Positions 37,582 to 46,055 of a stretch of 64,000 nt of DNA are shown piece by piece (the first letter of the stretch is position 1; every line of letters begins with the position of its first letter). The DNA is from an uncultured Roseobacter sp. (GTDB taxonomy: Bacteria; Pseudomonadota; Alphaproteobacteria; Rhodobacterales; Rhodobacteraceae). The notes under the pieces are model-generated. The model searched no databases. It was not told the origin of the DNA and saw only the letters and a list, made by a program, of their open reading frames with translations. The stretch is taken from NCBI RefSeq assembly GCF_947499265.1, contig NZ_CANMNK010000005.1, positions 1 to 64,000 on the forward strand, given 5' to 3'. Both the position numbers and the translations under genes were made by a program.

Positions 37582-38939
37582 TGGCCGATTGGACACATAC
37601 ACTCCCGGCGGCGGCGCAGACCTATCTGGAAGGGCGGCGGCTGGATGAAGTGGAATGCATCATTTCCGATCTGCCCGGCATTGCGCGGGGCAAGGCGGTG
37701 CCTGCGTCCAAATTCGCGCGGCAGGATTTCTTTCACCTGCCCGACAGCATCTTTTACCAGACCATCACCGGTGACTGGGGGGAGGCTGCGGGAGAGGACG
37801 GGTTCATCGAGAAGGACATGATCCTGAAGCCCGATATGAGCACAGCCTCCGCCGCGCCGTGGACCGGTGACTGGACATTGCAGGTAATCCACGATGCATA
37901 CGACCGGGCGGACAACCCCGTCCCTTTCAGCCCGCGCAATGTGCTCAAACGAGTGTGCCAACTCTATCGTGACAAGGGCTGGGAGCCGGTAGTCGCCCCC
38001 GAGATGGAGTTTTTTCTGGTCGCGCGGAACCTCGATCCCGCCCATGACATCAAGCCGATGATGGGCCGTTCCGGGCGTCCTGCTGCGGCACGACAAGCGT
38101 ATTCGATGACTGCCGTGGATGAATTTGGCCCGGTGATCGACGACATCTATGATTTCGCCGAAGCACAGGGGTTTGAGATCGACGGCATCACCCAGGAGGG
38201 CGGCGCGGGCCAGTTGGAGATCAACCTGCGCCACGGCGATCCGGTGAAACTGGCGGATGAGGTCTTCTATTTCAAACGGCTGATCCGCGAGGCGGCCTTG
38301 CGGCACGATTGTTTTGCCACCTTCATGGCCAAACCGATTGCGGATGAGCCCGGCAGTGCCATGCATATTCATCACTCGGTGCTTGAGACGTCGAACGGGC
38401 AGAACCTGTTCTCGGACACCTCGGGCGCGGAAACGGATGCGTTTTTGCATTTCATCGCCGGGCTGCAGAACCACATGCCAGCGGCGCTCGCGGTGATCGC
38501 GCCCTATGTGAACAGCTACCGGCGCTATGTGAAAGATCAGGCCGCCCCCATCAACCTGCACTGGGCGCGCGACAACCGCACCACAGGCATCCGCATTCCG
38601 CTATCGGACCCCGAGGCGCGGCGGGTGGAAAACCGGCTTGCCGGCATGGATTGCAACTCCTATCTGGGCATCGCGGCCAGTCTGGCCTGCGGCTATCTGG
38701 GGCTGGTGCAGGGGCAGCACCCCCGCGACGAGTTCAAGGGCGACGCCTATGATGGCGAAGGGGATATCCCGCGTGTGCTCGGCTCCGCGCTCGACCTCTT
38801 CGAAGCGGCCACCGAATTGCACGAGGTGCTGGGACCGGAGTTCGCACGCGTCTATTCCATCGTGAAACGTGCCGAATACGACGAATTTCTGCAGGTCATC
38901 TCACCCTGGGAGCGTGAGCACCTGTTGCTCAACGTCTGA
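37581..38939 (+). CDS. Glutamine synthetase-like ligase, copy 2
   Basis: The 452-residue protein is a second PuuA-type ligase, distinct from copy 1. Motifs include PEMEFFLVARN, GAGQLEINLRHGD, FATFMAKPIADEPGSAMHIH (ends quoted) and RDNRTTGIRIP. The pair flanking an amidotransferase suggests two amine substrates or a heteromeric enzyme; neither can be decided from sequence. The ribosome site lies in the end of the upstream gene. Confidence 0.87.
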   Translation: MADWTHTLPAAAQTYLEGRRLDEVECIISDLPGIARGKAVPASKFARQDFFHLPDSIFYQTITGDWGEAAGEDGFIEKDMILKPDMSTASAAPWTGDWTLQVIHDAYDRADNPVPFSPRNVLKRVCQLYRDKGWEPVVAPEMEFFLVARNLDPAHDIKPMMGRSGRPAAARQAYSMTAVDEFGPVIDDIYDFAEAQGFEIDGITQEGGAGQLEINLRHGDPVKLADEVFYFKRLIREAALRHDCFATFMAKPIADEPGSAMHIHHSVLETSNGQNLFSDTSGAETDAFLHFIAGLQNHMPAALAVIAPYVNSYRRYVKDQAAPINLHWARDNRTTGIRIPLSDPEARRVENRLAGMDCNSYLGIAASLACGYLGLVQGQHPRDEFKGDAYDGEGDIPRVLGSALDLFEAATELHEVLGPEFARVYSIVKRAEYDEFLQVISPWEREHLLLNV

Positions 38940-38981
38940 CACCGTCACAAGGCACCGACCCGGAAACAGGAGCCCATCTCT

Positions 38982-40286
38982 GTGAACCTGCTCTACGCCA
39001 ATGACACCCTTGGCCAGTATCCGCCCAGTTGGTACGCCGCGAGCACGCCCACACTCGCGCCTTTTGACAGCCTGAAAAGCGAGGTCAAAGCCGACGTCTG
39101 TATCATAGGTGCGGGCTACACGGGTCTCTCAGCGGCATTGCATCTGGCGCAAGCCGGGCGGCGCGTGGTCGTGCTGGAGGCGCACCGCGTCGGCTTTGGC
39201 GCATCGGGTCGCAATGGTGGACAATTGGGCAGTGGTCAGCGGGTCGAACAGGATGCGCTGCAAAAGATGGTGGGCAAGACGCGCGCGCAAGCCCTGTGGG
39301 ATCTGGGCGAAGACGCAAAAGCGCTGGTGAAATCCCTGATCCACCAGCATCAGATCGACTGCCATCTGAAGCCGGGGATCGCCTGGACCGGGTCATCTCA
39401 ATCCGATGTGACACATCTGCATGACTATGCGGAATTGCTCAATTCTACCTACGGGTATTCCGACATCCGCGCTTTGACGGCGGCGGAATGCCATGAAATT
39501 TGCCCCTCCCCCGATTATCAGGGCGGTGTGCTGGACCTCGGCGCGGCCCACCTGCACCCGCTGGCCTTCGCGCTCGGGCTGGCGCGTGCTGCCAAGGACG
39601 CAGGCGTTGAAATCTATGAACGCTCCTGCGTGCACACGCTGGCACATGGCACTCCCGCCAAGGTCCGAACCGATGCGGGGCGCGTGGTGGCCGATCATGT
39701 GATCCTGGCCTGCAACGGGTATCTGTCGTCGCTGGCGCCCTCGGTCTCCGCCCGGGTGATGCCGATCAACAATTTCATCATCGCCACAGAGCCCTTGGGT
39801 GACCGTGTGAAGCAGGTTCTGACCAAAGACATTGCGGTGGCTGACAGCCGCTTTGTGGTGAATTACTTCCGGCTCAGCCACGATGGGCGTTTGCTCTTTG
39901 GCGGTGGCGAAAGCTATGGCTACCGCTTTCCCAGGGACATCGCCGCCACCGTGCGCAAACCGATGGAGATCGTTTTTCCACACCTGAGAGACGTCAAGAT
40001 TGATTACGCCTGGGGCGGTACACTCGGCATCACGATGAAACGGTTTCCCTATCTTGCCCGTGTCGCGCCCAATGTTCTCTCTGCGTCCGGGTATTCCGGC
40101 CACGGCGTCGGAACGGCGACCCATGCCGGTCAATTGATGGCGCTGGCGATCGAAGGGCAGACAGACGGCTTCGACACCATGGGCACCATTCCGACGCCCG
40201 CCTTTCCGGGTGGTGGCGCGCTGCGCAGCCCGCTGCTGGTGCTCGCCATGAGCTGGTATGCGCTGCGCGACCGGCTTGGATTTTAG
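38982..40286 (+). CDS. FAD-dependent amine oxidase, PuuB-like
   Basis: The 434-residue flavoprotein is in the D-amino acid oxidase/GlpO family and resembles gamma-glutamylputrescine oxidase. The dinucleotide motif IIGAGYTGLSAALHLAQ (about 39-55) is followed by GFGASGRNGGQLGSGQR, a common segment in PuuB-like proteins (quoted in part). It would oxidise the gamma-glutamyl-amine to an aldehyde and H2O2. The GTG start at 38982 has ACAGGAG ten bases upstream. It ends the transporter-ligase operon. Confidence 0.88.
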   Translation: MNLLYANDTLGQYPPSWYAASTPTLAPFDSLKSEVKADVCIIGAGYTGLSAALHLAQAGRRVVVLEAHRVGFGASGRNGGQLGSGQRVEQDALQKMVGKTRAQALWDLGEDAKALVKSLIHQHQIDCHLKPGIAWTGSSQSDVTHLHDYAELLNSTYGYSDIRALTAAECHEICPSPDYQGGVLDLGAAHLHPLAFALGLARAAKDAGVEIYERSCVHTLAHGTPAKVRTDAGRVVADHVILACNGYLSSLAPSVSARVMPINNFIIATEPLGDRVKQVLTKDIAVADSRFVVNYFRLSHDGRLLFGGGESYGYRFPRDIAATVRKPMEIVFPHLRDVKIDYAWGGTLGITMKRFPYLARVAPNVLSASGYSGHGVGTATHAGQLMALAIEGQTDGFDTMGTIPTPAFPGGGALRSPLLVLAMSWYALRDRLGF

Positions 40287-40334
40287 CCGAAATCCCCTGT
40301 CACAAAAGATTCGCTTGGCCCGCACGCGCCATTG

Positions 40335-40373
40335 ATTTAGAATTTCGAAAACTTCAATTTGGGAATTCTAAAT
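40335..40373. promoter_or_regulatory. Ten-base inverted repeat immediately before the aminotransferase start
   Basis: Perfect ten-base arms ATTTAGAATT (40335-40344) and AATTCTAAAT (40364-40373) flank a 19-base spacer. The right arm ends at the base before ATG 40374. It is AT-rich in a GC-rich neighbourhood. It may be an operator for a dimeric regulator or a leader hairpin that hides the start codon. Confidence 0.55.
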
Positions 40374-41564
40374 ATGATGCTGCCAGACATGCACACCGCA
40401 GAGCCGATCCCTGACGCGGCACGCGCGGAGATTGAGCGCCTTTTGCAAACTGGCGATCTGTTTCGCTACACGGCTGCGCGCGACGCGCCTGTCTCGCTGC
40501 TGGAAGCTGAGTTCGCGCAGATGATGGGTAGTAAATACGCATTGGCCGTCTCCTCTTGCTCGGCTGCGCTGTTTTTATCCCTCAAAGCGCTGGATTTGCC
40601 GCGGGAGGCCAAGGTCCTGATCCCCGGATTTACCTTTGCCGCAGTGCCCTCTTCGGTTGTGCATGCAGATTGCCGCCCCGTTCTGTGCGAAGTCGGCGAG
40701 AATTACCGCGTCGATCTGGATGACTTTGCGGCGAAGCTTTCAGATGGGATCAGCGCCGTGATCATCAGCCACATGCGCGGGCACACCTCTGACATGGATG
40801 CGATCATGCAGCTCTGTGACGCGGCAGGCGTTCCGGTGATCGAAGACGCCGCACATTCGTTGGGCACGCTCTGGCGGGGTCGTAAAATCGGGACCATCGG
40901 CAAGATCGGGTGCTTTTCCTTTCAGTCCTACAAGATGGTCAATGCTGGCGAAGGCGGCATTCTGATCACGGATGACGCTGATCTGGTGGCACGCGCCATC
41001 ATCATGTCGGGCGCCTACGAGCATAACTGGCAGAAACACCCGGTGCTTCTGGAAGCCTTTTCGCGCCACCAGAATAAGCTGCCTCTTTATAATCTGCGTC
41101 TGAACAACCTCTCGGCAGCCCTCATTCGCCCACAACTGGACGCGCTGCCGCAACGGGTTCGGGATGGTCGACACAATCATGACTACGTCGCCGCACGGCT
41201 AAATACCTCGCCCTTCATCGATGTCCCGGAACCGCTGGAGGGTGAGGAGCGTGCCCCTGACAGCATTCAGTTCAATCTTGTCGGGTTGGACAACAGCGCG
41301 ATTACCGCCTTCGCAAAGGCCGCGGATCAGGCAGGCGTCAAGGTGCAGGTCTTTGGTCAGAGCGCCGATAACGCCCGCGCCTTCTGGAACTGGCAATTCA
41401 TCAAGGATTTGCCTGAATTGCCGCAAACGCGCGAAATGCTGATGAAGGCCTGTGATGTGCGCCTGCCGGTACGGCTGAAAACCGTGGAGCTGGATGCGGT
41501 CACGGATGTGCTGTTGTCGGCAATCGAAACTGTCACGGCACCGCAGGCATCTGCGGTCGCCTGA
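40374..41564 (+). CDS. DegT/DnrJ/EryC1/StrS-family aminotransferase
   Basis: The 396-residue PLP enzyme belongs to the sugar aminotransferase family. It has the N-terminal ligand loop, SSCSAALFLSLKAL, EDAAHSLGTLWRG, and the PLP lysine in CFSFQSYKMVNAGEGG (K in the SYKMV segment). Members transfer amino groups to keto sugars for surface polysaccharides or antibiotics. No nucleotide-sugar gene is adjacent, so it is isolated between the amine operon and the pha locus. ATG 40374 is chosen; an in-frame TTG at 40359 lies inside the inverted repeat. Another three-base-later ATG at 40377 is possible. Confidence 0.87.
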   Translation: MMLPDMHTAEPIPDAARAEIERLLQTGDLFRYTAARDAPVSLLEAEFAQMMGSKYALAVSSCSAALFLSLKALDLPREAKVLIPGFTFAAVPSSVVHADCRPVLCEVGENYRVDLDDFAAKLSDGISAVIISHMRGHTSDMDAIMQLCDAAGVPVIEDAAHSLGTLWRGRKIGTIGKIGCFSFQSYKMVNAGEGGILITDDADLVARAIIMSGAYEHNWQKHPVLLEAFSRHQNKLPLYNLRLNNLSAALIRPQLDALPQRVRDGRHNHDYVAARLNTSPFIDVPEPLEGEERAPDSIQFNLVGLDNSAITAFAKAADQAGVKVQVFGQSADNARAFWNWQFIKDLPELPQTREMLMKACDVRLPVRLKTVELDAVTDVLLSAIETVTAPQASAVA

Positions 41565-41567
41565 GCG

Positions 41568-42131
41568 CTATTTCAACTTGGACAGCTTATCCTGAAGCTC
41601 TGCCAGCTGCTTTTTGATGGCGTCGAGATCCTCGGCGCTCTCCTGGTCTTCGGCAGGCTCGTCCTTGTCTGGCGCGCTCCAGCCACTGCCCCCGCCCAGG
41701 CCACCAGTCATGGCTTTCATGAAGGCCTGTTGCTGCGCTTGCATCAATTCAAATCCGGGCATTTTCGCCATCGGATTCATGGCGGTCATCTTGTCCATCA
41801 TTTGTGATTGGCCATCCCGCAGCATTTCAAAGGACGCCTGCAGGAATTGCGGCACCACGCTGGAGCCTGGTGTCATGTAGCTGCGCACCAGATCGTTGAG
41901 CACATCAACCGGCAGCACGCTTTCCCCGCGGCTTTCGTGTTCTGCAATGATTTGAAGCAGGTATTGACGGGTGAGATCGTCGCCGGATTTCAGATCAACG
42001 ATCTGAACCTCACGCCCTTCCCGGATCAGGGAGGCGATATCTTCCAGCGTGACGTAATCGCTTGTTTCGGTGTTATAGAGACGCCGACTTGCGTATCGTT
42101 TGATCAGCAATGGTTTGTCTTTTTCCGCCAC
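41568..42131 (-). CDS. phaR: Polyhydroxyalkanoate synthesis repressor PhaR
   Basis: PhaR binds DNA and PHB granules and derepresses phasin genes when polymer appears. The 187 residues begin with the PHB/PHA accumulation-regulator DNA-binding domain (KPLLIKRYASRRLYNTETSDYVTLEDIA, ends quoted: KRYASRRLYNTETSDYV) and end with a helical, Met/Gln-rich granule-binding region and a coiled tail. The GTG start is preceded by GGGAG. A perfect PhaR-type site lies 23 bp upstream, implying autoregulation. Confidence 0.95.
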   Translation of the reverse strand: MAEKDKPLLIKRYASRRLYNTETSDYVTLEDIASLIREGREVQIVDLKSGDDLTRQYLLQIIAEHESRGESVLPVDVLNDLVRSYMTPGSSVVPQFLQASFEMLRDGQSQMMDKMTAMNPMAKMPGFELMQAQQQAFMKAMTGGLGGGSGWSAPDKDEPAEDQESAEDLDAIKKQLAELQDKLSKLK

Positions 42132-42153
42132 GCGAGTTCTCCCTCATCAGACG

Positions 42154-42164
42154 CTGCAGTGCAG
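42154..42164. promoter_or_regulatory. PhaR-type operator upstream of phaR
   Basis: The sequence CTGCAGTGCAG is a perfect CTGC-N3-GCAG, the PhaR-binding pattern described for Paracoccus and Rhodobacter. It is 23 bp before the phaR start, consistent with autoregulation. Confidence 0.65.
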
Positions 42165-42189
42165 CTTAAGACACAGATTTGTAAAAAGA

Positions 42190-42215
42190 AAGGGCGGGCT
42201 CCAAAAAGCCCGCCC
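42190..42215 (-). terminator. Intrinsic terminator between phaP and phaR
   Basis: Nine-base arms GGGCGGGCT (42192-42200) and AGCCCGCCC (42207-42215) surround a six-base loop. On the minus strand the stem is followed by a T-rich run TTTCTTTTT. It ends the phaP transcript, about 50 bp after its stop. Confidence 0.9.
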
Positions 42216-42265
42216 TCTTAGTTGGCGCCGTTCAGGGAGGAAGTAGGCGCTAACTGGGAGACGAA

Positions 42266-42712
42266 TTACTTCGCAGTTGCGGCTTTTTTGACAGCAGCTG
42301 TTGCGTCTTTTGTGGCTTTCTTGACAGCGGCAGAAGCGTCTTCACTCATGTCTTTGCCAGCAGCCATCATCAGCTCGACAGTTTCCATTTGCGCTTTTTT
42401 CGCAACTTCAGCGAAAGCGGCCATGTGCTCAGCAGCGGCTTCGGAGTACGCAGATGCGAAATCGGTCATCGCTTTTGCGTAATCAACTGGCTCTGATTTT
42501 GCTTTCGACATGTCGGCCAGTTTGGCCAGCGTGTCTTGTGTCCATTTGCTGGAGATCTCGGTGGACTTCTCTGCAGCTGTCAGCGCAACTCCGGACAGTT
42601 TTTCATTCAGGGAAGCGGTTGTTTTGAACGCGTCTTCCATTGCAGCTGTGTCCACTGGGAATGCGCCCAGAACGTCTTTGAATACGGCGGTCATGTCAGG
42701 TGTCTTTGTCAT
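42266..42712 (-). CDS. phaP: Phasin (PHA granule coat protein)
   Basis: The 148-residue helical, Ala/Lys-rich, amphipathic protein is a phasin that coats polymer granules. It has the phasin core (NEKLSGVALTAAEKSTEISS in part, and FASAYSEAAAEHMAAFAE) and an Ala/Lys-rich C-terminal repeat (VKKATKDATAAVKKAATAK in part). It lies between phaC and phaR, all on the minus strand, each with separate signals. Confidence 0.93.
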   Translation of the reverse strand: MTKTPDMTAVFKDVLGAFPVDTAAMEDAFKTTASLNEKLSGVALTAAEKSTEISSKWTQDTLAKLADMSKAKSEPVDYAKAMTDFASAYSEAAAEHMAAFAEVAKKAQMETVELMMAAGKDMSEDASAAVKKATKDATAAVKKAATAK

Positions 42713-42768
42713 GTCTAAAATCCTTTTGTCGCTTTCCGGATCATCCCGGCTTTCTGCGTCTGGAAAAG

Positions 42769-42817
42769 GATATACATGCTGCAGTGCGGCATTTCAAGTA
42801 TTTTTTCTGCACCGCAG
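42769..42817 (-). promoter_or_regulatory. phaP promoter with PhaR-type sites
   Basis: Minus-strand -35 TTGAAA (42792-42797) and -10 TATATC (42769-42774) are separated by exactly 17 bp. A near-perfect PhaR site, CTGCAGTGCGG (42779-42789, one mismatch to CTGC-N3-GCAG), fills the spacer. A perfect site CTGCACCGCAG (42807-42817) lies just upstream of the -35. PhaR bound here would block RNA polymerase directly. Confidence 0.75.
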
Positions 42818-42851
42818 CATAAAAATTTTAAGCCATAAATTCAATATGAAA

Positions 42852-44657
42852 TCAAAGAGTTGCCTTCTTGGCTACATATGTTCCGGGCGCATCACAGAGG
42901 ACGGGATGGCTCGAATCTCCCGGAATACGTGCGGGAATCATCTTTCCGGAACGCTTTTTCAACCAGCTTTCCCAGCGCGGCCACCATGAGCCTTCGGTGA
43001 AATCCGCATCCTCCAGCCAATCGGAATAATCCAGCGATAAATCCGGATTTGTGTAGTGGCCGTATTTTTTGCGGGTCGGCGGATTGACGATGCCGGCGAT
43101 ATGCCCCGATTGGGTGACGATGAATGTTTTGTCCTTGGCGCCCATTTGCTGGACCCCGCGGTAACTGTCCTTCCAGGCAGCGATGTGATCGGTCTCGCAG
43201 GCGATCGCACAGAGTGGGATGTCGACATCTTTCAGTGTCAGCTTATGGCCCATCAGATCAAACCCGCCCTGCGCCAGTTCGTTCCGTTGGCAAAGGCCCC
43301 GCAGGTATTGCATCGCCATCTTGCCCGGCAGGTTCGCCCCATCCCCATTCCAATACAGCAGGTCGAACGCCGGGGGCGTTTCGCCCATCATGTAACTCTT
43401 GATCGCGGGACCGTAGATCAAATCATTCGAGCGGAGAAAGGAGAAGGTGCGTGCCATGATCACCGATGGCAGCACGCCTTTATCCGCGATCTCTTCTTCG
43501 ATCCCGTCAATAAAATCATTGGTCAGGAAGGGCGCGAATTCGCCCTGATCGGAAAAATCTGTCAGCGCGGTAAATAGCGTCGCGGATTTCACCGATTTGT
43601 CGCCACGCTGCTTGAGCAAAGACAGGGTCAGCGACAATGTGGTGCCCGCGATACAGTAGCCGACCGCGTTGACCTGCTTTTCGCCCGTGATTTGCTTGAT
43701 CTCTGAAATCGCGGTCAGATAGCCGTCTTCAACATAGTCTTCCATCCCGATGTCGCGGTAGGTCGGGTCCGGGTTGATCCAGGAGACCATAAAGACGGTG
43801 TAGCCCTGATCGGTCAGCCATTTGACAAGAGAGTTCTGCGCTTTCAGGTCCAGAATATAGTATTTGTTGATCCACGGCGGAAAGATCACCAGCGGGGTTT
43901 TATGCACCTCTTCGGTCGTGGCCTCATATTGAATGAGCTCCATCATCCGGTTGCGATAAACCACCTTGCCCGGCGTTGTGGCGATGTTGCGACCGAGCTC
44001 AAAGGCCGTTTCATCCGCGAGCTTTACGACCAATTCGCCCTTGTTCGCCTCAAGGTCATGGATCAGGTTTTCCAGCCCATGCACGAGGCTTTGCCCTTCG
44101 GTCTCAAGCGCTTTTTCCAGCGCATCCGGATTGGTGGCCAGAAAATTTGTCGGGGACATCAGATCAACGATCTGACGCGCAAAATAGGTCAGCCGCTTCT
44201 TTTCCTCAGGATCGAGATCGCTGACATCATCGACCGCAGTGTTCAACGCATCCGCGTTGATCAGGTATTGTTTCTTCACGTAGTTGAAATAGGGGTGCGT
44301 ATCCCAGAGCGGATTGGCAAAGCGCCGATCCTTTGGGCCCGGATCTTCGGGGGCCGACAATTTGCCCTTCGCCAGTTCTTGCTGCGCCTGCACAAACTGC
44401 TTCATCGTGTCCGCCCAATAGGACATCTGATGCTCGAATACCTTCGCGGGATTGTTCACCGCTTCCGCCCAATACGCCTGCGCTGCGCGCCCAAAAAGCT
44501 CTTGATTCGGGCCATCCAAAGCCGGGTGATGCGTCTGACGATTGGTCAGAACCCGTTGCAACCTCTCTGACAGTTCCTCAACTTTCTTGAGATTTTCCGT
44601 CATTCTCTCAAGCGTTTCTCCCGAGGGGATCACCTCACTGTCAGTTCCTGTTGTCAT
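42852..44657 (-). CDS. phaC: Poly(3-hydroxyalkanoate) polymerase, class I
   Basis: PhaC polymerises 3-hydroxyacyl-CoA into PHA granules. The 601-residue protein has the N-terminal PhaC domain and the alpha/beta-hydrolase catalytic domain with the lipase-like box GYCIAG, nucleophile C334. The later TGSHIAG-like segment (TQSGHIAGIVNPP) supplies the catalytic histidine. Single-subunit class I is indicated by length and by the absence of phaE. It is divergent from the depolymerase gene. Confidence 0.97.
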   Translation of the reverse strand: MTTGTDSEVIPSGETLERMTENLKKVEELSERLQRVLTNRQTHHPALDGPNQELFGRAAQAYWAEAVNNPAKVFEHQMSYWADTMKQFVQAQQELAKGKLSAPEDPGPKDRRFANPLWDTHPYFNYVKKQYLINADALNTAVDDVSDLDPEEKKRLTYFARQIVDLMSPTNFLATNPDALEKALETEGQSLVHGLENLIHDLEANKGELVVKLADETAFELGRNIATTPGKVVYRNRMMELIQYEATTEEVHKTPLVIFPPWINKYYILDLKAQNSLVKWLTDQGYTVFMVSWINPDPTYRDIGMEDYVEDGYLTAISEIKQITGEKQVNAVGYCIAGTTLSLTLSLLKQRGDKSVKSATLFTALTDFSDQGEFAPFLTNDFIDGIEEEIADKGVLPSVIMARTFSFLRSNDLIYGPAIKSYMMGETPPAFDLLYWNGDGANLPGKMAMQYLRGLCQRNELAQGGFDLMGHKLTLKDVDIPLCAIACETDHIAAWKDSYRGVQQMGAKDKTFIVTQSGHIAGIVNPPTRKKYGHYTNPDLSLDYSDWLEDADFTEGSWWPRWESWLKKRSGKMIPARIPGDSSHPVLCDAPGTYVAKKATL

Positions 44658-44765
44658 ATTAACCTATCCCTCGTATGTTCGCAGTTGCAGCATTATGTCG
44701 TTGGCTTTCAGGGGGCGAAGCGACTGTGTTCACCGGTGCACCCGGATTGTTACAAGGAGACCCCT

Positions 44766-46046
44766 ATGCGCTATATGGCCACTTATGACCTCATGGAAAC
44801 CATCCGCAACACGAACCAATGGCTGGGCGCGACGGCCCTTGCCATGGGATCATACCCGGCTTTCTCGATGATTCCAAACCCCGGTTTGGCATGGATGACA
44901 GCCTGGGGTGAAGTCACGGAGCGCACGTTCCAGCGCATGATTGTAAAGCCGGACTGGAACATTCCGGCTGTGCCATCAAGCGACGGACAAGACCATGTGG
45001 TCAGCACCGAGATCGTGATGGAAAAGGATTTCGGGGACCTTCTGCATTTTGTTGTACCTGGTCGCGACCTGCCAAGCCGCAAGTTATTGCTGGTGGCACC
45101 CATGTCCGGTCACTACGCCACTCTGCTGCGCTCCACCGTAATCAGCATGCTGCCCGACGCGGATGTCTACATCACCGACTGGCACAATGCGCGCGACATT
45201 CCGGTCAGCGCCGGCAAGTTCGATATTGAGGATTACACGCTCTATCTGGTGGATTTCATGCGGGAGCTTGGGCCGGACACCCATGTGATTGCCGTGTGCC
45301 AGCCCGCCCCGCTGACCCTTGCCGCCACCGCCTATCTGGCCGAAGAAGACCCCAAAGCGCAGCCGCGTAGCCTGACCCTCATCGGCGGCCCGATCGATCC
45401 GAATGCAACGCCGACCGATGTGACCGACTTTGGCCACCGGGTAACGATGGGTCAGCTTGAGGAGTTGATGATCCAGCGCGTTGGCTTCAAATACCCCGGT
45501 GTCGGACGCATGGTATACCCCGGGCTGTTGCAGTTGAATTCCTTCATCTCGATGAACGCCGAAAAGCACAGCAAAGCGTTTGCCGATCAGATCGGTCGTG
45601 TCACGCGCGGCGAAGCAGCCGATCACGACAAGCACAACCGGTTCTATGATGAATATCTCGCCGTGATGGATATGACCGCCGAATTCTACCTCAGCACGGT
45701 GGAGCGCATCTTCAAGAACGGCGAAATTGCCAAGAACGAATTCGTGGTGAAGGGCAAGAAAGTGGATATCGGCAAGATCACAACCGTCGCGGTCAAAACA
45801 GTTGAGGGCTCAAAGGACGACATCTCGGCCCCTGGACAGTGCATTGCAGCCTTGGACCTGTGCACCGGCTTGCCGGACAACAAAAAAGCAAGCCACGTGG
45901 AAGAGGGCGCGGGCCACTACGGTATTTTTGCGGGCAAGAGCTGGCGCAAAAACATCCGCCCATTGGTGCTGGACTTCATTGACGCCAACAGCGGCAAGCC
46001 CGCCAAAAAGCCCCGCAAAGCTGCAAACAAAAACGCAGCGGCTTGA
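44766..46046 (+). CDS. phaZ: Intracellular PHB depolymerase
   Basis: PhaZ mobilises stored polymer. The 426-residue protein matches the Ralstonia PhaZ1-type family, which uses cysteine rather than serine: here C178 in AVCQPAP. C-terminal text GAGHYGIFAGKSWR contains the catalytic histidine. The basic tail is Lys/Ala-rich. ATG 44766 has AAGGAG eight bases upstream; a start at 44685 extends into the divergent promoter region. It is divergent from phaC. Confidence 0.95.
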   Translation: MRYMATYDLMETIRNTNQWLGATALAMGSYPAFSMIPNPGLAWMTAWGEVTERTFQRMIVKPDWNIPAVPSSDGQDHVVSTEIVMEKDFGDLLHFVVPGRDLPSRKLLLVAPMSGHYATLLRSTVISMLPDADVYITDWHNARDIPVSAGKFDIEDYTLYLVDFMRELGPDTHVIAVCQPAPLTLAATAYLAEEDPKAQPRSLTLIGGPIDPNATPTDVTDFGHRVTMGQLEELMIQRVGFKYPGVGRMVYPGLLQLNSFISMNAEKHSKAFADQIGRVTRGEAADHDKHNRFYDEYLAVMDMTAEFYLSTVERIFKNGEIAKNEFVVKGKKVDIGKITTVAVKTVEGSKDDISAPGQCIAALDLCTGLPDNKKASHVEEGAGHYGIFAGKSWRKNIRPLVLDFIDANSGKPAKKPRKAANKNAAA

Positions 46047-46055
46047 TCCGCGCGA

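Noticed and set aside
37383-38561. 392-codon minus-strand frame across the second ligase
   Set aside because: Antisense to a clear glutamine-synthetase-like gene; high-GC artefact.
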